Origin: Oscillospiraceae bacterium
Lineage (GTDB): Bacteria; Bacillota; Clostridia; Oscillospirales; Oscillospiraceae
Assembly: GCA_021771635.1 (NCBI GenBank)
Contig: JAETOQ010000003.1
Coordinates: forward strand, 24,774-88,773
Length of the DNA: 64,000 nt
Direction: 5' to 3'
This document shows, in pieces, positions 42,758-50,781 of the stretch. The notes beneath the pieces were generated by a model. It saw only the letters and a program-made list of their open reading frames with translations, was not told where the DNA came from and did no database searches. Numbering within the stretch: position 1 is the first letter of the stretch; each line of letters begins with the position of its first letter. Position numbers and translations under genes: made by a program.

Positions 42758-44140
42758 ATGAAGCATCTCGGCATCGACGTGAACGTCAAGCATCTCCCGC
42801 CCCTGGATCCCGCGTTTATTCCCCTGGGCCGCTTCTATGAGGAGTTTCTGAAGGACGCCAAGGAGCCCTTTGATGTGGCCGTGGAGCGTTCCAACGGCCA
42901 GATGGCTGTCTACCGCACCCGCGTCCACGGCACGGAGGAGCTGCGGGAGGCGGACATCTACTATATTGACCGCATCATCAAGACGCTGCTCTGGATGAAG
43001 GGCGGCTTCCGGGTGTACCTGGCCGGAAATGAGGCCGTGTGCGCCGCCATGAAGGAGCACTACTCCGCCGGCGGCTCCCGGGACTTTGACTTCGGTTATA
43101 TGAGCGACGTATTCGAGCATCCCTTCGAGGTGGTGCGGGTGGACCAGGTGCCTGAGGAGAAGAGCTTCTCCAAGGCCATCGGCCGTCACCTGGACGGCTG
43201 CCGCATCGGCTTCGACGCCGGCGGAAGCGACCGCAAGGTCTCCGCTGTCATCGACGGCGAGAGCGTGTACAGCGAGGAGGTCGTCTGGTTCCCCAAGACC
43301 AACTCCGACCCCGATTACCACTATGACGGCATCGTCTCCGCCCTGAAGTCCGCCGCCGAGCACCTGCCCCGGGTGGACGCCGTGGGCGTCAGCTCCGCCG
43401 GCGTGTATATTGACAACCGGACCATGAACGCATCCCTGTTCCTGAAGGTCCCAAAGGACCAGTTTGACGCCAAGGTGAAGGATATCTATATCCGTGCCAT
43501 CACCGACACCTTCGGCGATGTGCCCTATTCCGTGGTCAACGACGGCGATGTGTCCGCCCTGGCGGGCGCCATGAGCTTGGAGGACAACAACGTGCTGGGC
43601 ATCGCCATGGGCACCAGCGAGGCCGTGGGCTATGTGGACGAGGAGGGTAACATCACCGGCTGGCTGAACGAGCTGGCTTTCGTGCCCGTGGACGCCGCCC
43701 CCACCGCCATGGAGGACGAGTGGTCCGGAGACATCGGCTGCGGCGTCAAGTACTTCTCTCAGGATTCCGTCATCAAGCTGGCTCCCGCCGCCGGCATTGA
43801 GCTGGACGAGAGCCTGTCCCCCGCCGAAAAGCTGAAGGTGGTCCAGGGCCTGATGGAGCAGGGCGATCCCCGCGCCGCCAAGATCTATGAGAGCATCGGC
43901 GTGTACCTGGCCCACTCCCTGGCGCTGTATCACCATCTGTATGGCTACCGCCATGTGCTGCTGCTGGGCCGTGTCATGAGCGGCAAGGGCGGCGACCTGC
44001 TGCTGGAGACCTGCCGGAAGGTCCTGGCCGACGAGTACGCCGAGGTCAACGAGAAGATCCATCTGGCCCTGCCGGACGAGAAGTTCCGCCGCGTGGGCCA
44101 GTCCGCCGCCGCAGCCAGCCTGCCGGAGATCGTGAAGTGA
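42758..44140 (+). CDS. Atypical ROK-family sugar kinase with N-terminal extension
   Basis: The 460-residue protein has a ROK-like ASKHA core from about residue 148. The phosphate loop is CRIGFDAGGSDRKVSAVIDG, with VDAVGVSSAGVYIDN near 208 and the catalytic aspartate in YSVVNDGDVSALAGAMS near 255. The usual ROK zinc motif (GHxxxxxxxxxCxCGxxGC) is absent. About 147 residues precede the core and match no domain I recognise. It opens a rightward operon opposite the epimerase, so a GlcNAc or ManNAc kinase is likely. AAGGAGG precedes the ATG. Confidence 0.75.
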   Translation: MKHLGIDVNVKHLPPLDPAFIPLGRFYEEFLKDAKEPFDVAVERSNGQMAVYRTRVHGTEELREADIYYIDRIIKTLLWMKGGFRVYLAGNEAVCAAMKEHYSAGGSRDFDFGYMSDVFEHPFEVVRVDQVPEEKSFSKAIGRHLDGCRIGFDAGGSDRKVSAVIDGESVYSEEVVWFPKTNSDPDYHYDGIVSALKSAAEHLPRVDAVGVSSAGVYIDNRTMNASLFLKVPKDQFDAKVKDIYIRAITDTFGDVPYSVVNDGDVSALAGAMSLEDNNVLGIAMGTSEAVGYVDEEGNITGWLNELAFVPVDAAPTAMEDEWSGDIGCGVKYFSQDSVIKLAPAAGIELDESLSPAEKLKVVQGLMEQGDPRAAKIYESIGVYLAHSLALYHHLYGYRHVLLLGRVMSGKGGDLLLETCRKVLADEYAEVNEKIHLALPDEKFRRVGQSAAAASLPEIVK

Positions 44141-44144
44141 AGCT

Positions 44145-44816
44145 ATGAAAAAACATATCATTTGTCTGGGAGACTCTAACACCCACGGCTACTGCGCCGA
44201 CCCCAACGACTGCGCCGACCCCACCCTGGCCCGCTTCAACGAGGACGAGCGCTGGACACGCCTGCTGCAGAAGAAGCTGGGAGACGAATATCTGGTGATC
44301 GAGGAGGGCCTCTCCGGCCGCACTACGGTCTTTGAAGACCCCCTGTATGAGGGCCTGGACGCTCTGCATTATCTGTGGCCCTGCCTGAAGAGCCACGAGC
44401 CGGTGAGCCTGCTGATCATCATGCTGGGCACCAACGACACCAAGGAGCGCTTTGGAGTGAATCCCTTCGCCATCGGCCTGGGGATGCGCCGCCTGATCCA
44501 GAAGGCACAGACCACGGATTGCTGGGGACCGGAGGGCAAGCCCAACATCCTGGTAGTGGCCCCCCCGGCTGTGGGAGAGGGCGTCCTCACCTCCCCGGTG
44601 GCGGAGGAGATGGGCACTATGGGACCTTCCTGCGTGGAGAAGTCCCGCAAGGTTCCCGGGGAATTCCGCCGGGTGGCCGCCGAGACCGGCGTCCACTTCC
44701 TGGATGCCAACGAGGTCGGCTGTGAGTTCAACCAGGTCGACTTCATGCACCTGACCAAAGCGGCCCATGCCCGGCTGGCGGAGGCGCTGGCGGAGCTGGT
44801 GCCGGGGCTGGTGTGA
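44145..44816 (+). CDS. SGNH/GDSL hydrolase, possible sugar O-acetylesterase
   Basis: The 223-residue cytoplasmic esterase has block I ICLGDSNTHGYCADP at residue 5 (nucleophile Ser11), the glycine and asparagine blocks GLSGRTTVFEDP near 56 and LGTNDTKERFG near 94, and catalytic Asp/His in FNQVDFMHLTKAAHARLAEAL near 195. It has no signal peptide. It starts four bases after the kinase gene. In a sialic acid context such an enzyme could remove O-acetyl groups, but this is inference. Confidence 0.85.
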   Translation: MKKHIICLGDSNTHGYCADPNDCADPTLARFNEDERWTRLLQKKLGDEYLVIEEGLSGRTTVFEDPLYEGLDALHYLWPCLKSHEPVSLLIIMLGTNDTKERFGVNPFAIGLGMRRLIQKAQTTDCWGPEGKPNILVVAPPAVGEGVLTSPVAEEMGTMGPSCVEKSRKVPGEFRRVAAETGVHFLDANEVGCEFNQVDFMHLTKAAHARLAEALAELVPGLV

Positions 44817-44819
44817 GCT

Positions 44820-45464
44820 GTGGCCTCCGTTTTTGATCCCGAAAATTTCTTCTGGCGTATGCTGTCCAAGCTGGTGGATGTGCTGGGCCTGAGTCTGCTG
44901 TGGCTGTTCTGCTCGCTCCCGCTGTTTACGATAGGAGCGGCCACCGCCGCCCTCTATGATTCCGCGGCCCGGTGCGTCCGGGGCGGGGCGAATGGACCCT
45001 TTGCGAGGTTTTTCCGCACCTTCCGCCGGGAATTTGTAACGGGCACAGTGGTCACAGTGGTCTGGGGAGCGCTGCTGGTCATTTTGGGATGGCTGGTTTT
45101 GCTGTTGTGGAAAGCCGCGGCGGCCAAAACAGTCAGCGCGGCGGCTGCCGTGGCAGGCAGCCTGGCGTTTCTGCTGATCCCGGTGGGGGCGGCATGCTGG
45201 ATGTTTCCGCTGCTGTCTCGGTTCACCTTCCGCCCGGCGGGGCTGATGCTGACGGGCCTGCGGTTCGCGCTGGGGTATCTGCCCGCCACGGTGCTCATCG
45301 TGGCGGTGGGCACCGCTGCGGTGCTGGCCAGCGGGCTTCTGTGGTTCCCCGCCTTGGTGCTGCCCTGCCTGATGGCTTTGCTCTGGTCGCTGCCGATGGA
45401 GCGCAGGTTCCAAAAATACATGGCCGGGGGGGAGACGGCGTCTCCAGACCGGGAGGGGCTGTGA
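44820..45464 (+). CDS. DUF624 (YesL-like) membrane protein
   Basis: The 214-residue protein has about five membrane helices. The N-terminal FFWRMLSKLVDVLGLSLLWLFCSLPLFTIGAATAALYD is the DUF624 hallmark. The family is common beside carbohydrate ABC importers, yet its function is not known. Translation starts at GTG 44820, three bases after the esterase stop codon. It closes the kinase-esterase operon. Confidence 0.88.
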   Translation: MASVFDPENFFWRMLSKLVDVLGLSLLWLFCSLPLFTIGAATAALYDSAARCVRGGANGPFARFFRTFRREFVTGTVVTVVWGALLVILGWLVLLLWKAAAAKTVSAAAAVAGSLAFLLIPVGAACWMFPLLSRFTFRPAGLMLTGLRFALGYLPATVLIVAVGTAAVLASGLLWFPALVLPCLMALLWSLPMERRFQKYMAGGETASPDREGL

Positions 45465-45617
45465 GAGACTCCACGGAGCAGATGCCTGCCATGCATACGA
45501 ATGCGCTGTATCCGTGAAGTAATTAGGCGCGAGAGAAAAGGCATGGATAAACAGTGAACCGCCCCAGATTGTGCGGACAGCACAAAAAGGCCCCGAGCAG
45601 GAAGATATGAATTTTTA

Positions 45618-45883
45618 GAACCTGTATTCATAACCGAGGAATGCCGGATGGACGAGGATTTTTCTCGTCAGACAAGGAGATTTTCCGCAGCCATACTGAC
45701 GTATGGCAAGGGAAAGTGACGCCGTATGGCGATCGGGGCCCCCGCGAAAACGGAGTTTTCGTGGGGAGAGGAGGAAGGAATGGAGCGGGCGTAGTCCCCG
45801 CCTAATGGCGGGGACGGAGCAGAGCGGAATTTCTTCCGACGAAGACCGCTCAGACGGCGTTCAACGGTTGTGAATACAGGTTC
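45618..45883 (+). mobile_element. 266-bp MITE-like element, long form
   Basis: It starts GAACCTGTATTCATAACCG and ends with the inverted GAACCTGTATTCACAACCG, which extends imperfectly to about 31 bases. The first 113 bases differ from the right-edge copy at only two positions. Compared with the 161-bp copy it has about 105 extra internal bases after CGCCGTATGGCG. It lies between the DUF624 gene and its terminator. The 150 bases before it (45465-45617) show no gene. Confidence 0.82.
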
Positions 45884-45886
45884 TTA

Positions 45887-45926
45887 ACCGGAGAGGCGTC
45901 GCACAAGCGGCGCTTCTCCGGTTTTC
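45887..45926 (+). terminator. Terminator downstream of the kinase operon
   Basis: ACCGGAGAGGCGTCGC (45887-45902) pairs, with two G-U pairs, with GCGGCGCTTCTCCGGT (45907-45922), followed by TTT. The MITE now separates it from the operon by 266 bases. Confidence 0.78.
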
Positions 45927-45962
45927 AACAGGATGCGCTCGCGGTTGCAGAAATAAATGACA

Positions 45963-46003
45963 CCCCCTGATGTAGGCTTATGTTCCTACATCAGGGGGCT
46001 TTG
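45963..46003. terminator. Bidirectional terminator after lacI-1
   Basis: CCCCCTGATGTAGG (45963-45976) pairs perfectly with CCTACATCAGGGGG (45985-45998); flanks are T-rich in both directions. Confidence 0.85.
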
Positions 46004-46065
46004 TCTATTGTCCGGCTTTACTGGTTCGGTTCATTTTCGCAGAATTTTCAGGCGTATACAGCCTT

Positions 46066-47082
46066 TCAGACGCGGCTGCATGTTTTGCGCTCCAGCAGGG
46101 TGGGAGGAATCAATCGGAGGGCTGGCTCACGCTTACTGGAGGACTCAACACGCTCCAGCAGGCACTCCACGGCCCTTTCCATCAATTCCTTTTTGTGGGG
46201 GTCCAGGGTGGTCAGGCGGATCTGGGGATAGGAGGCATAGCTGATATTGTCAAAGCCCATGAGGGAAAAATCCTGGGGGATGGAGAGATGGAATTCCTTG
46301 GCGGCCGTCATGACGCCCAGCGCAATGCTGTCACAGGCGGCAAAGATCGCGGTTTCCTGGAAATCGTCCAGAAAGATCTGCTTTGCCAGATGATAGCCCA
46401 CCTCGATCGTGGAAAAAAGTGTCTCGTTGGGCAGGACACGTACCGACATCCCCAGCTGACGGGCGGTATTGGTAAAGCTCTCGCAGCGCAGGGAATGGGA
46501 GACACTGCTTTGCCGTGTGCCCAAATAGACCACCCGCCGGTGTCCAAGCTTATATAGATACTCCGCGGCCATCCGGCCGCCGGCGAGATTGTCCGTGGTG
46601 ACCGCCGGCACCGGTATGGAGGTGGCGGCCACATCAAAGACACCCTGGAGCACAATGGGGACACGGCCGATATACCGTTGGATCAGTTCTGGAGACTGCC
46701 GCGAGGAACTGAACAGAATAATACCTGCCACCCGGTGTCCAATCAAGAAGTCAAACAATTGGCTGATGTTGGAGTCCTCCACCCGCCCATGACAGACCAT
46801 GATATGATAACCGCGCTGCTGTACATACCGCTCCAGATTCAGCACCATTTCCGCAAAGAGAGGATTGTCCAGGCCGGGCAGGATACAGCTGATGATGTCC
46901 GAGCGCCCGGCGCTGAGGCTTCGGGCCAGCAGGTTGACCTGGTAGCCGTGCTGCCGGCAAAGAGCCAGGATTCTGTCGCGGGTCTTTTCGCTCACACCGG
47001 GAGAGCCGTTTAGGGTGCGCGACACGGTGGAGTGGGAGACACCAGCCAGCCTAGCGATGTCTTTGATGGTGACAGGACTCAT
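46066..47082 (-). CDS. LacI-family transcriptional regulator
   Basis: The 338-residue repressor has the LacI headpiece TIKDIARLAGVSHSTVSRTLNGSPGVSEKTRDRI at residues 4-37, a hinge helix (VNLLARSLSAGRSD) and a periplasmic-binding-like effector domain ending ERKTCSRV. ATG 47082 follows AAGGGGGAGG. A perfect CGGTTGCAT/ATGCAACCG dyad lies 30 bases upstream, so it is probably autoregulated. It is divergent from a second LacI gene and an importer operon. Confidence 0.93.
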   Translation of the reverse strand: MSPVTIKDIARLAGVSHSTVSRTLNGSPGVSEKTRDRILALCRQHGYQVNLLARSLSAGRSDIISCILPGLDNPLFAEMVLNLERYVQQRGYHIMVCHGRVEDSNISQLFDFLIGHRVAGIILFSSSRQSPELIQRYIGRVPIVLQGVFDVAATSIPVPAVTTDNLAGGRMAAEYLYKLGHRRVVYLGTRQSSVSHSLRCESFTNTARQLGMSVRVLPNETLFSTIEVGYHLAKQIFLDDFQETAIFAACDSIALGVMTAAKEFHLSIPQDFSLMGFDNISYASYPQIRLTTLDPHKKELMERAVECLLERVESSSKREPALRLIPPTLLERKTCSRV

Positions 47083-47112
47083 GGAAACCTCCCCCTTGTC
47101 TTTGAATGAACA

Positions 47113-47135
47113 CGGTTGCATGATTTATGCAACCG
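47113..47135. promoter_or_regulatory. LacI-type operator, perfect 9-bp arms
   Basis: CGGTTGCAT-GATTT-ATGCAACCG, just upstream of the leftward lacI gene. The same TTGCAT half-site appears at 47384-47389 in front of the rightward operon. Elsewhere in 47136-47340 there is a looser GCAAAA...TTTTGC dyad near 47265 and no gene. Confidence 0.65.
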
Positions 47136-47340
47136 AAGAGGAAATGCGCGTGTTTGCTTCTTTACCATCTTGAAGGAATGTGTGCGTTTTGCACAGGAAA
47201 TCAGGGAAATAAGATGGAATTTCTAATGATATTATCATTATATGGAAAAACCATAAAAAACACAATGCAAAACCATGGAGAATTTTGCACAAAATAGGAG
47301 GCGCGCCCGTTGGGTAAGTTGTAGAAAATGCTTCGGTTTA

Positions 47341-47398
47341 TTGACACGTCTTTCAAATCATGCTATCCTTTAAAAAGAACACCGTTGCATAATGCGAG
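47341..47398 (+). promoter_or_regulatory. Promoter and operator of the lacI-2/EEP/importer operon
   Basis: TTGACA (47341-47346) and TATCCT (47364-47369) are 17 bases apart. Just downstream CCGTTGCATAATGCGAGG (47382-47399) is an imperfect dyad sharing its half-site with the operator at 47113-47135. Confidence 0.65.
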
Positions 47399-47448
47399 GC
47401 GTCGTGGGGGTTCCGGTATGGCATACCGCAGGGGAGAGGTCACCATTT

Positions 47449-48474
47449 ATGAAGCGTGTCACCATTTATGACGTCGCAAAGCTGGCGAATGTGAGCCCTA
47501 CGACGGTATCGCGGGCACTGCACGACCACCCGGCGATCAGCGAGGGGACAAAGCAGCGGGTGCGGGCGGCCTGTGAGCAGCTGGCGTATGTGCCGGATAT
47601 CGTCGCGCGGGGACTCTCTGGACAAAAGACGCACACCATCGGCGTGATTGTCACGGATATTTCTGATCCCTATCTTTCGGCACTGTGCGCCGTCATGGAG
47701 CGGCACTGTTCGGAGCACGGCTACCGTATGCTTTTGAGCAATACGCTGCACGATCCCCAGTATGAATTGGAAGCTGTTGGGAGAATGCTCTCCCAACAGG
47801 TGGACGGACTGCTGATCTCCGCGCATTCGCCCCAGTCCCAGGCGCGGCACAGGGCGCTGATCGGAGATTTGCCCTGTGTCTATTTGGGAAACAACCACAC
47901 CGCCGATTGCAGCTATGTGGAGGTCGACAATGAACGCGGCGCCTATGAGGCGGCGCAGTACCTCTACCATCTGGGCCACCGCAGGATTGCCTTTGTGGGC
48001 GGACGGGCAGACTCACGGACACTGGAGCTGCGGCTGAAAGGCTACCGCCGCTCGCTGCTGAGTCATGGGCTGCCGCTTCGGGAGATTGTCGGATCGGATC
48101 ATGTTGAGGATCTGTGCACGTGGTGCTACCAGCAGACCTTGGACGAACTGAGGAGCGGGGACGGCTTTGACGCGGTGATCGCTTACACAGACAGGATCGC
48201 TATGAGTATCGTGGACGCCGCCGAAGCAAGCGGACTCCGGGTGCCGGAGGATTTTTCCCTGATCGGCTTTGATGACATCGTATTTGGGCAGCTGCGGCAT
48301 GTGCGGCTGACATCCGTTTCCCAAAGCTATTTCCGTACCGGACAGCTGGCAGTCGAGCGGCTTCTGGCGCAGATCGACGGCAGCTGCAGCCGGACGGCGG
48401 ATATCATTGAGCCGGAGCTGATGATCCGGGATACCTGCCGGAGAATTGAACGTAAGGAGCGATCATCATTATGA
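47449..48474 (+). CDS. LacI-family transcriptional regulator
   Basis: The 341-residue repressor has the headpiece VTIYDVAKLANVSPTTVSRALHDHPAISEGT at residues 3-33, hinge VPDIVARGLSGQKTHTIGVI and an effector domain with VDNERGAYEAAQYLYHLGHRRIAFVGG near 160 and SLIGFDDIVFGQLRHVRLTSVSQ near 268. ATG 47449 follows GGGGAGAGG. Its stop overlaps the next gene by four bases (ATGA), so it sits at the head of the importer operon and probably controls it. Confidence 0.93.
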   Translation: MKRVTIYDVAKLANVSPTTVSRALHDHPAISEGTKQRVRAACEQLAYVPDIVARGLSGQKTHTIGVIVTDISDPYLSALCAVMERHCSEHGYRMLLSNTLHDPQYELEAVGRMLSQQVDGLLISAHSPQSQARHRALIGDLPCVYLGNNHTADCSYVEVDNERGAYEAAQYLYHLGHRRIAFVGGRADSRTLELRLKGYRRSLLSHGLPLREIVGSDHVEDLCTWCYQQTLDELRSGDGFDAVIAYTDRIAMSIVDAAEASGLRVPEDFSLIGFDDIVFGQLRHVRLTSVSQSYFRTGQLAVERLLAQIDGSCSRTADIIEPELMIRDTCRRIERKERSSL

Positions 48475-49508
48475 GAGGAATCCCTCTTGCAGAGCGAAAA
48501 GCGCTGGGCGCGCTGCTGGATACCCACACGCAGGTTGATGTCATGGCCCGTATCCCACAGTTTGCGGAGGCGGAGACGGCCAACTTTGTGGCACCGCCCG
48601 CTGAAGTGCCGGAGCAGCTGGGCGTCCTGATGTTCAACATGGAGCGGGGCGTTCATTTGCGGGAGATCCAGGAATTCCTGCGGGACTGCCCGGATATCCA
48701 GCCCTTTGACGTGATCCTTGCAAATGAGCTGGATGACGGCTGCGCCCGGTCCGGAAACAAGAACACAGCCCGGGAACTGGCGGAGGCCTTTGGCCTGAAC
48801 TACGCCTGGGGACTGGAGTTCATCGAGCTGGTAAACGACGAGAATGAAAAGGGCTTCCACGGAAATGCCGTATTCTCCCGCTGGCCCATCCAGCGGGCGG
48901 GCGTTATCCGTCTGCCGGAGCAGTACAATTGGTACTTTGACCGCCAAAGGCGCATCGGCGGGCGGCTGGCGGTATACGCACAGCTGGATGTCGGCGGCAG
49001 GCCCCTTGGCGTGGTATCCATCCACCTGGAAAACCGCACCCACGGAGAGGGCCGCCGCATCCAGATGGAGACGATCCTGAGATCGGTCCAAAAGGAGCTG
49101 CCGGATATGCCGGTGATCCTGGGCGGTGACCTGAACACCAATACTTTTGACGGCCGGGCCAAGGAGGACATCGGCGACATTGCCGCCGATCCGGAGATGC
49201 GCCGCCGCTGTCTGGAGGATGTGTTCAGCTTTGAGGCGCTGCTGCCCATGGCCGCGGCGGAGGGGTATCAGATCGTCCCCGGGGAGCCAAAGCTGACCCG
49301 CCGCAAACCCCTGCCCGGCGGAGACTTCCTGCCCCTGCGGCTGGACTGGATCATGCTGAAGGGCGCTGCGGCCGCGCAGAGCCGCATGGTTTCCACCGCC
49401 AAGGAGGATCTGACCTATGCCAAGCCTGGCTCTGCATTGGCGGCTTTTACCGGCGCGGAGCTGTCCGACCACAACGCCATCTGGGCCCTCTGCCGTCTGG
49501 ATACCTGA
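48471..49508 (+). CDS. Endonuclease/exonuclease/phosphatase-fold hydrolase
   Basis: The 345-residue protein shows the EEP catalytic pattern: MFNMERGVHLREIQEFL near residue 60, the metal-binding glutamate in ILANELDDGC near 84, HLENRTHGEGRR near 184, GGDLNTNTFDGR near 216 and the terminal catalytic pair LSDHNAIWALC near 331. It has no signal peptide. EEP enzymes hydrolyse phosphoester bonds in nucleic acids, sugars, inositides or lipids. Its place between a LacI regulator and an AfuABC-type importer suggests an imported phosphoester as substrate; this is inference. Confidence 0.85.
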   Translation: MRGIPLAERKALGALLDTHTQVDVMARIPQFAEAETANFVAPPAEVPEQLGVLMFNMERGVHLREIQEFLRDCPDIQPFDVILANELDDGCARSGNKNTARELAEAFGLNYAWGLEFIELVNDENEKGFHGNAVFSRWPIQRAGVIRLPEQYNWYFDRQRRIGGRLAVYAQLDVGGRPLGVVSIHLENRTHGEGRRIQMETILRSVQKELPDMPVILGGDLNTNTFDGRAKEDIGDIAADPEMRRRCLEDVFSFEALLPMAAAEGYQIVPGEPKLTRRKPLPGGDFLPLRLDWIMLKGAAAAQSRMVSTAKEDLTYAKPGSALAAFTGAELSDHNAIWALCRLDT

Positions 49509-49585
49509 CACTGTTCCCCCTTTCCATGAGGTCATGGAATCAAGATAATCCCTAAAACCAAACGGACGAAAAGGAGAATCACAAT

Positions 49586-50674
49586 ATGAAAAAAACAACA
49601 AAACGCATACTGGCACTGCTTCTGACTGCCGTGATGCTGCTGGCTCTGACCGCCTGCGGCGGCGACAAGAAGACTGATGACGCCTCCTCCGGCAGCGATG
49701 CGCCCGCGGAGAGCAGCACACCCTCCAGCAAGGAGCTGACGGTCTACACCGCGTTCCCCGAGGCGGAGGTCATCTATTACTTCAACGCCTTTGAGAAAGA
49801 GACCGGCATCAAGGTGAACTACATCCGCCTCTCTGCGGGCGAGATGCTGACACGGGTGGCCGCTGAGAAAGACAATCCCCAGGCCGCGCTGATGTTCGGC
49901 GGCTCCACCGACAACTACATCGCCGCCCAGGAGCAGGGGCTGCTGGAGCCCTATCAGTCCCCGGAGTTGAGCAATACGCCCGACGCCTATATCGACCCCA
50001 CCGGCACCTGGAATCCCATTTATGTGGGCGCCATCGCCTTTGCCTGCAACAAGGATTGGTTCGAGGAGAAAGGCTATGACTATCCCACCAGCTGGGAAGA
50101 CCTGCTGGACCCCAAGTATAAGGGCGAGATCATCATGGCGCACCCTGCCACCTCCGGCACCGCCTACACGGTACTGGCCACGCTGGTACAGCTGAAAGGC
50201 GACGACGCGGTTTGGGATTATCTGACCAAGCTGAACGCCAATATGTCCCAGTACACCAAGTCCGGCTCCGCGGCCCCCAATTCCGTGGCACTGGGCGAAT
50301 CCGCTATCGCCCTGACGTTCTCCCACGACGGACTTCAGCCCACTGCCGAGGGATATCCCATTGAGCTGTCTTTCCCCTCTGACGGCACCGGCTATGAGGT
50401 CGGCGCTACCGCGCTGATCAAGGGCGGCCCCGCTGACGAGCAGGAGAATGCCAAGAAGTTCATCGACTGGATGTGCTCCGAGGCCGGCCAGGGGCTGTAC
50501 GCTGAAAACAACTCTTTCCGTGTCCCCACCAACACCAAGGCTCCCGTGGCCGACGGTCTGGTGACGCTGGACTCTGTCGCCGTCATCGACTATGATGCCG
50601 TCTGGGCCGCCAGCGTGAAGACCGAGTACACTGAGAAGTTCGAGGAGGCCATTGCTACTGCTCCCACTGAGTAA
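49586..50674 (+). CDS. AfuA/FbpA-type ABC substrate-binding lipoprotein
   Basis: The 362-residue precursor has a lipoprotein signal ending LALTACGGD (Cys near 25), an acidic and serine-rich linker and a two-lobed binding domain. Notable blocks are ELTVYTAFPEAEVIYYFNAFEKETGIKV near residue 50, PQAALMFGGSTDNYIAAQEQGLLEPY near 98 and GAIAFACNKDWFEEKGYDYPTSWEDLLDPKYKGEIIM near 149. The paired tyrosines of iron-binding FbpA are not evident, favouring the AfuA or aminoethylphosphonate-type branch, which binds phosphorylated organic solutes. AAAGGAG precedes the ATG. Confidence 0.9.
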   Translation: MKKTTKRILALLLTAVMLLALTACGGDKKTDDASSGSDAPAESSTPSSKELTVYTAFPEAEVIYYFNAFEKETGIKVNYIRLSAGEMLTRVAAEKDNPQAALMFGGSTDNYIAAQEQGLLEPYQSPELSNTPDAYIDPTGTWNPIYVGAIAFACNKDWFEEKGYDYPTSWEDLLDPKYKGEIIMAHPATSGTAYTVLATLVQLKGDDAVWDYLTKLNANMSQYTKSGSAAPNSVALGESAIALTFSHDGLQPTAEGYPIELSFPSDGTGYEVGATALIKGGPADEQENAKKFIDWMCSEAGQGLYAENNSFRVPTNTKAPVADGLVTLDSVAVIDYDAVWAASVKTEYTEKFEEAIATAPTE

Positions 50675-50690
50675 GCTGCAAAATCGGTTC

Positions 50691-50725
50691 CCCCGGCCTT
50701 CCTCCTGAAAGGAGGAGGGCCGGGG
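50691..50725 (+). terminator. Intercistronic hairpin after the binding-protein gene
   Basis: CCCCGGCCTTCCTCC pairs with GGAGGAGGGCCGGGG (one G-U pair) around TGAAA. No T run follows, so it likely stabilises the upstream message or gives partial termination. Confidence 0.7.
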
Positions 50726-50781
50726 CATTTCAAAAGGCCTGTTCCACAGGTCCGCCTCAACGAAACACAGGAGGAAACCAA

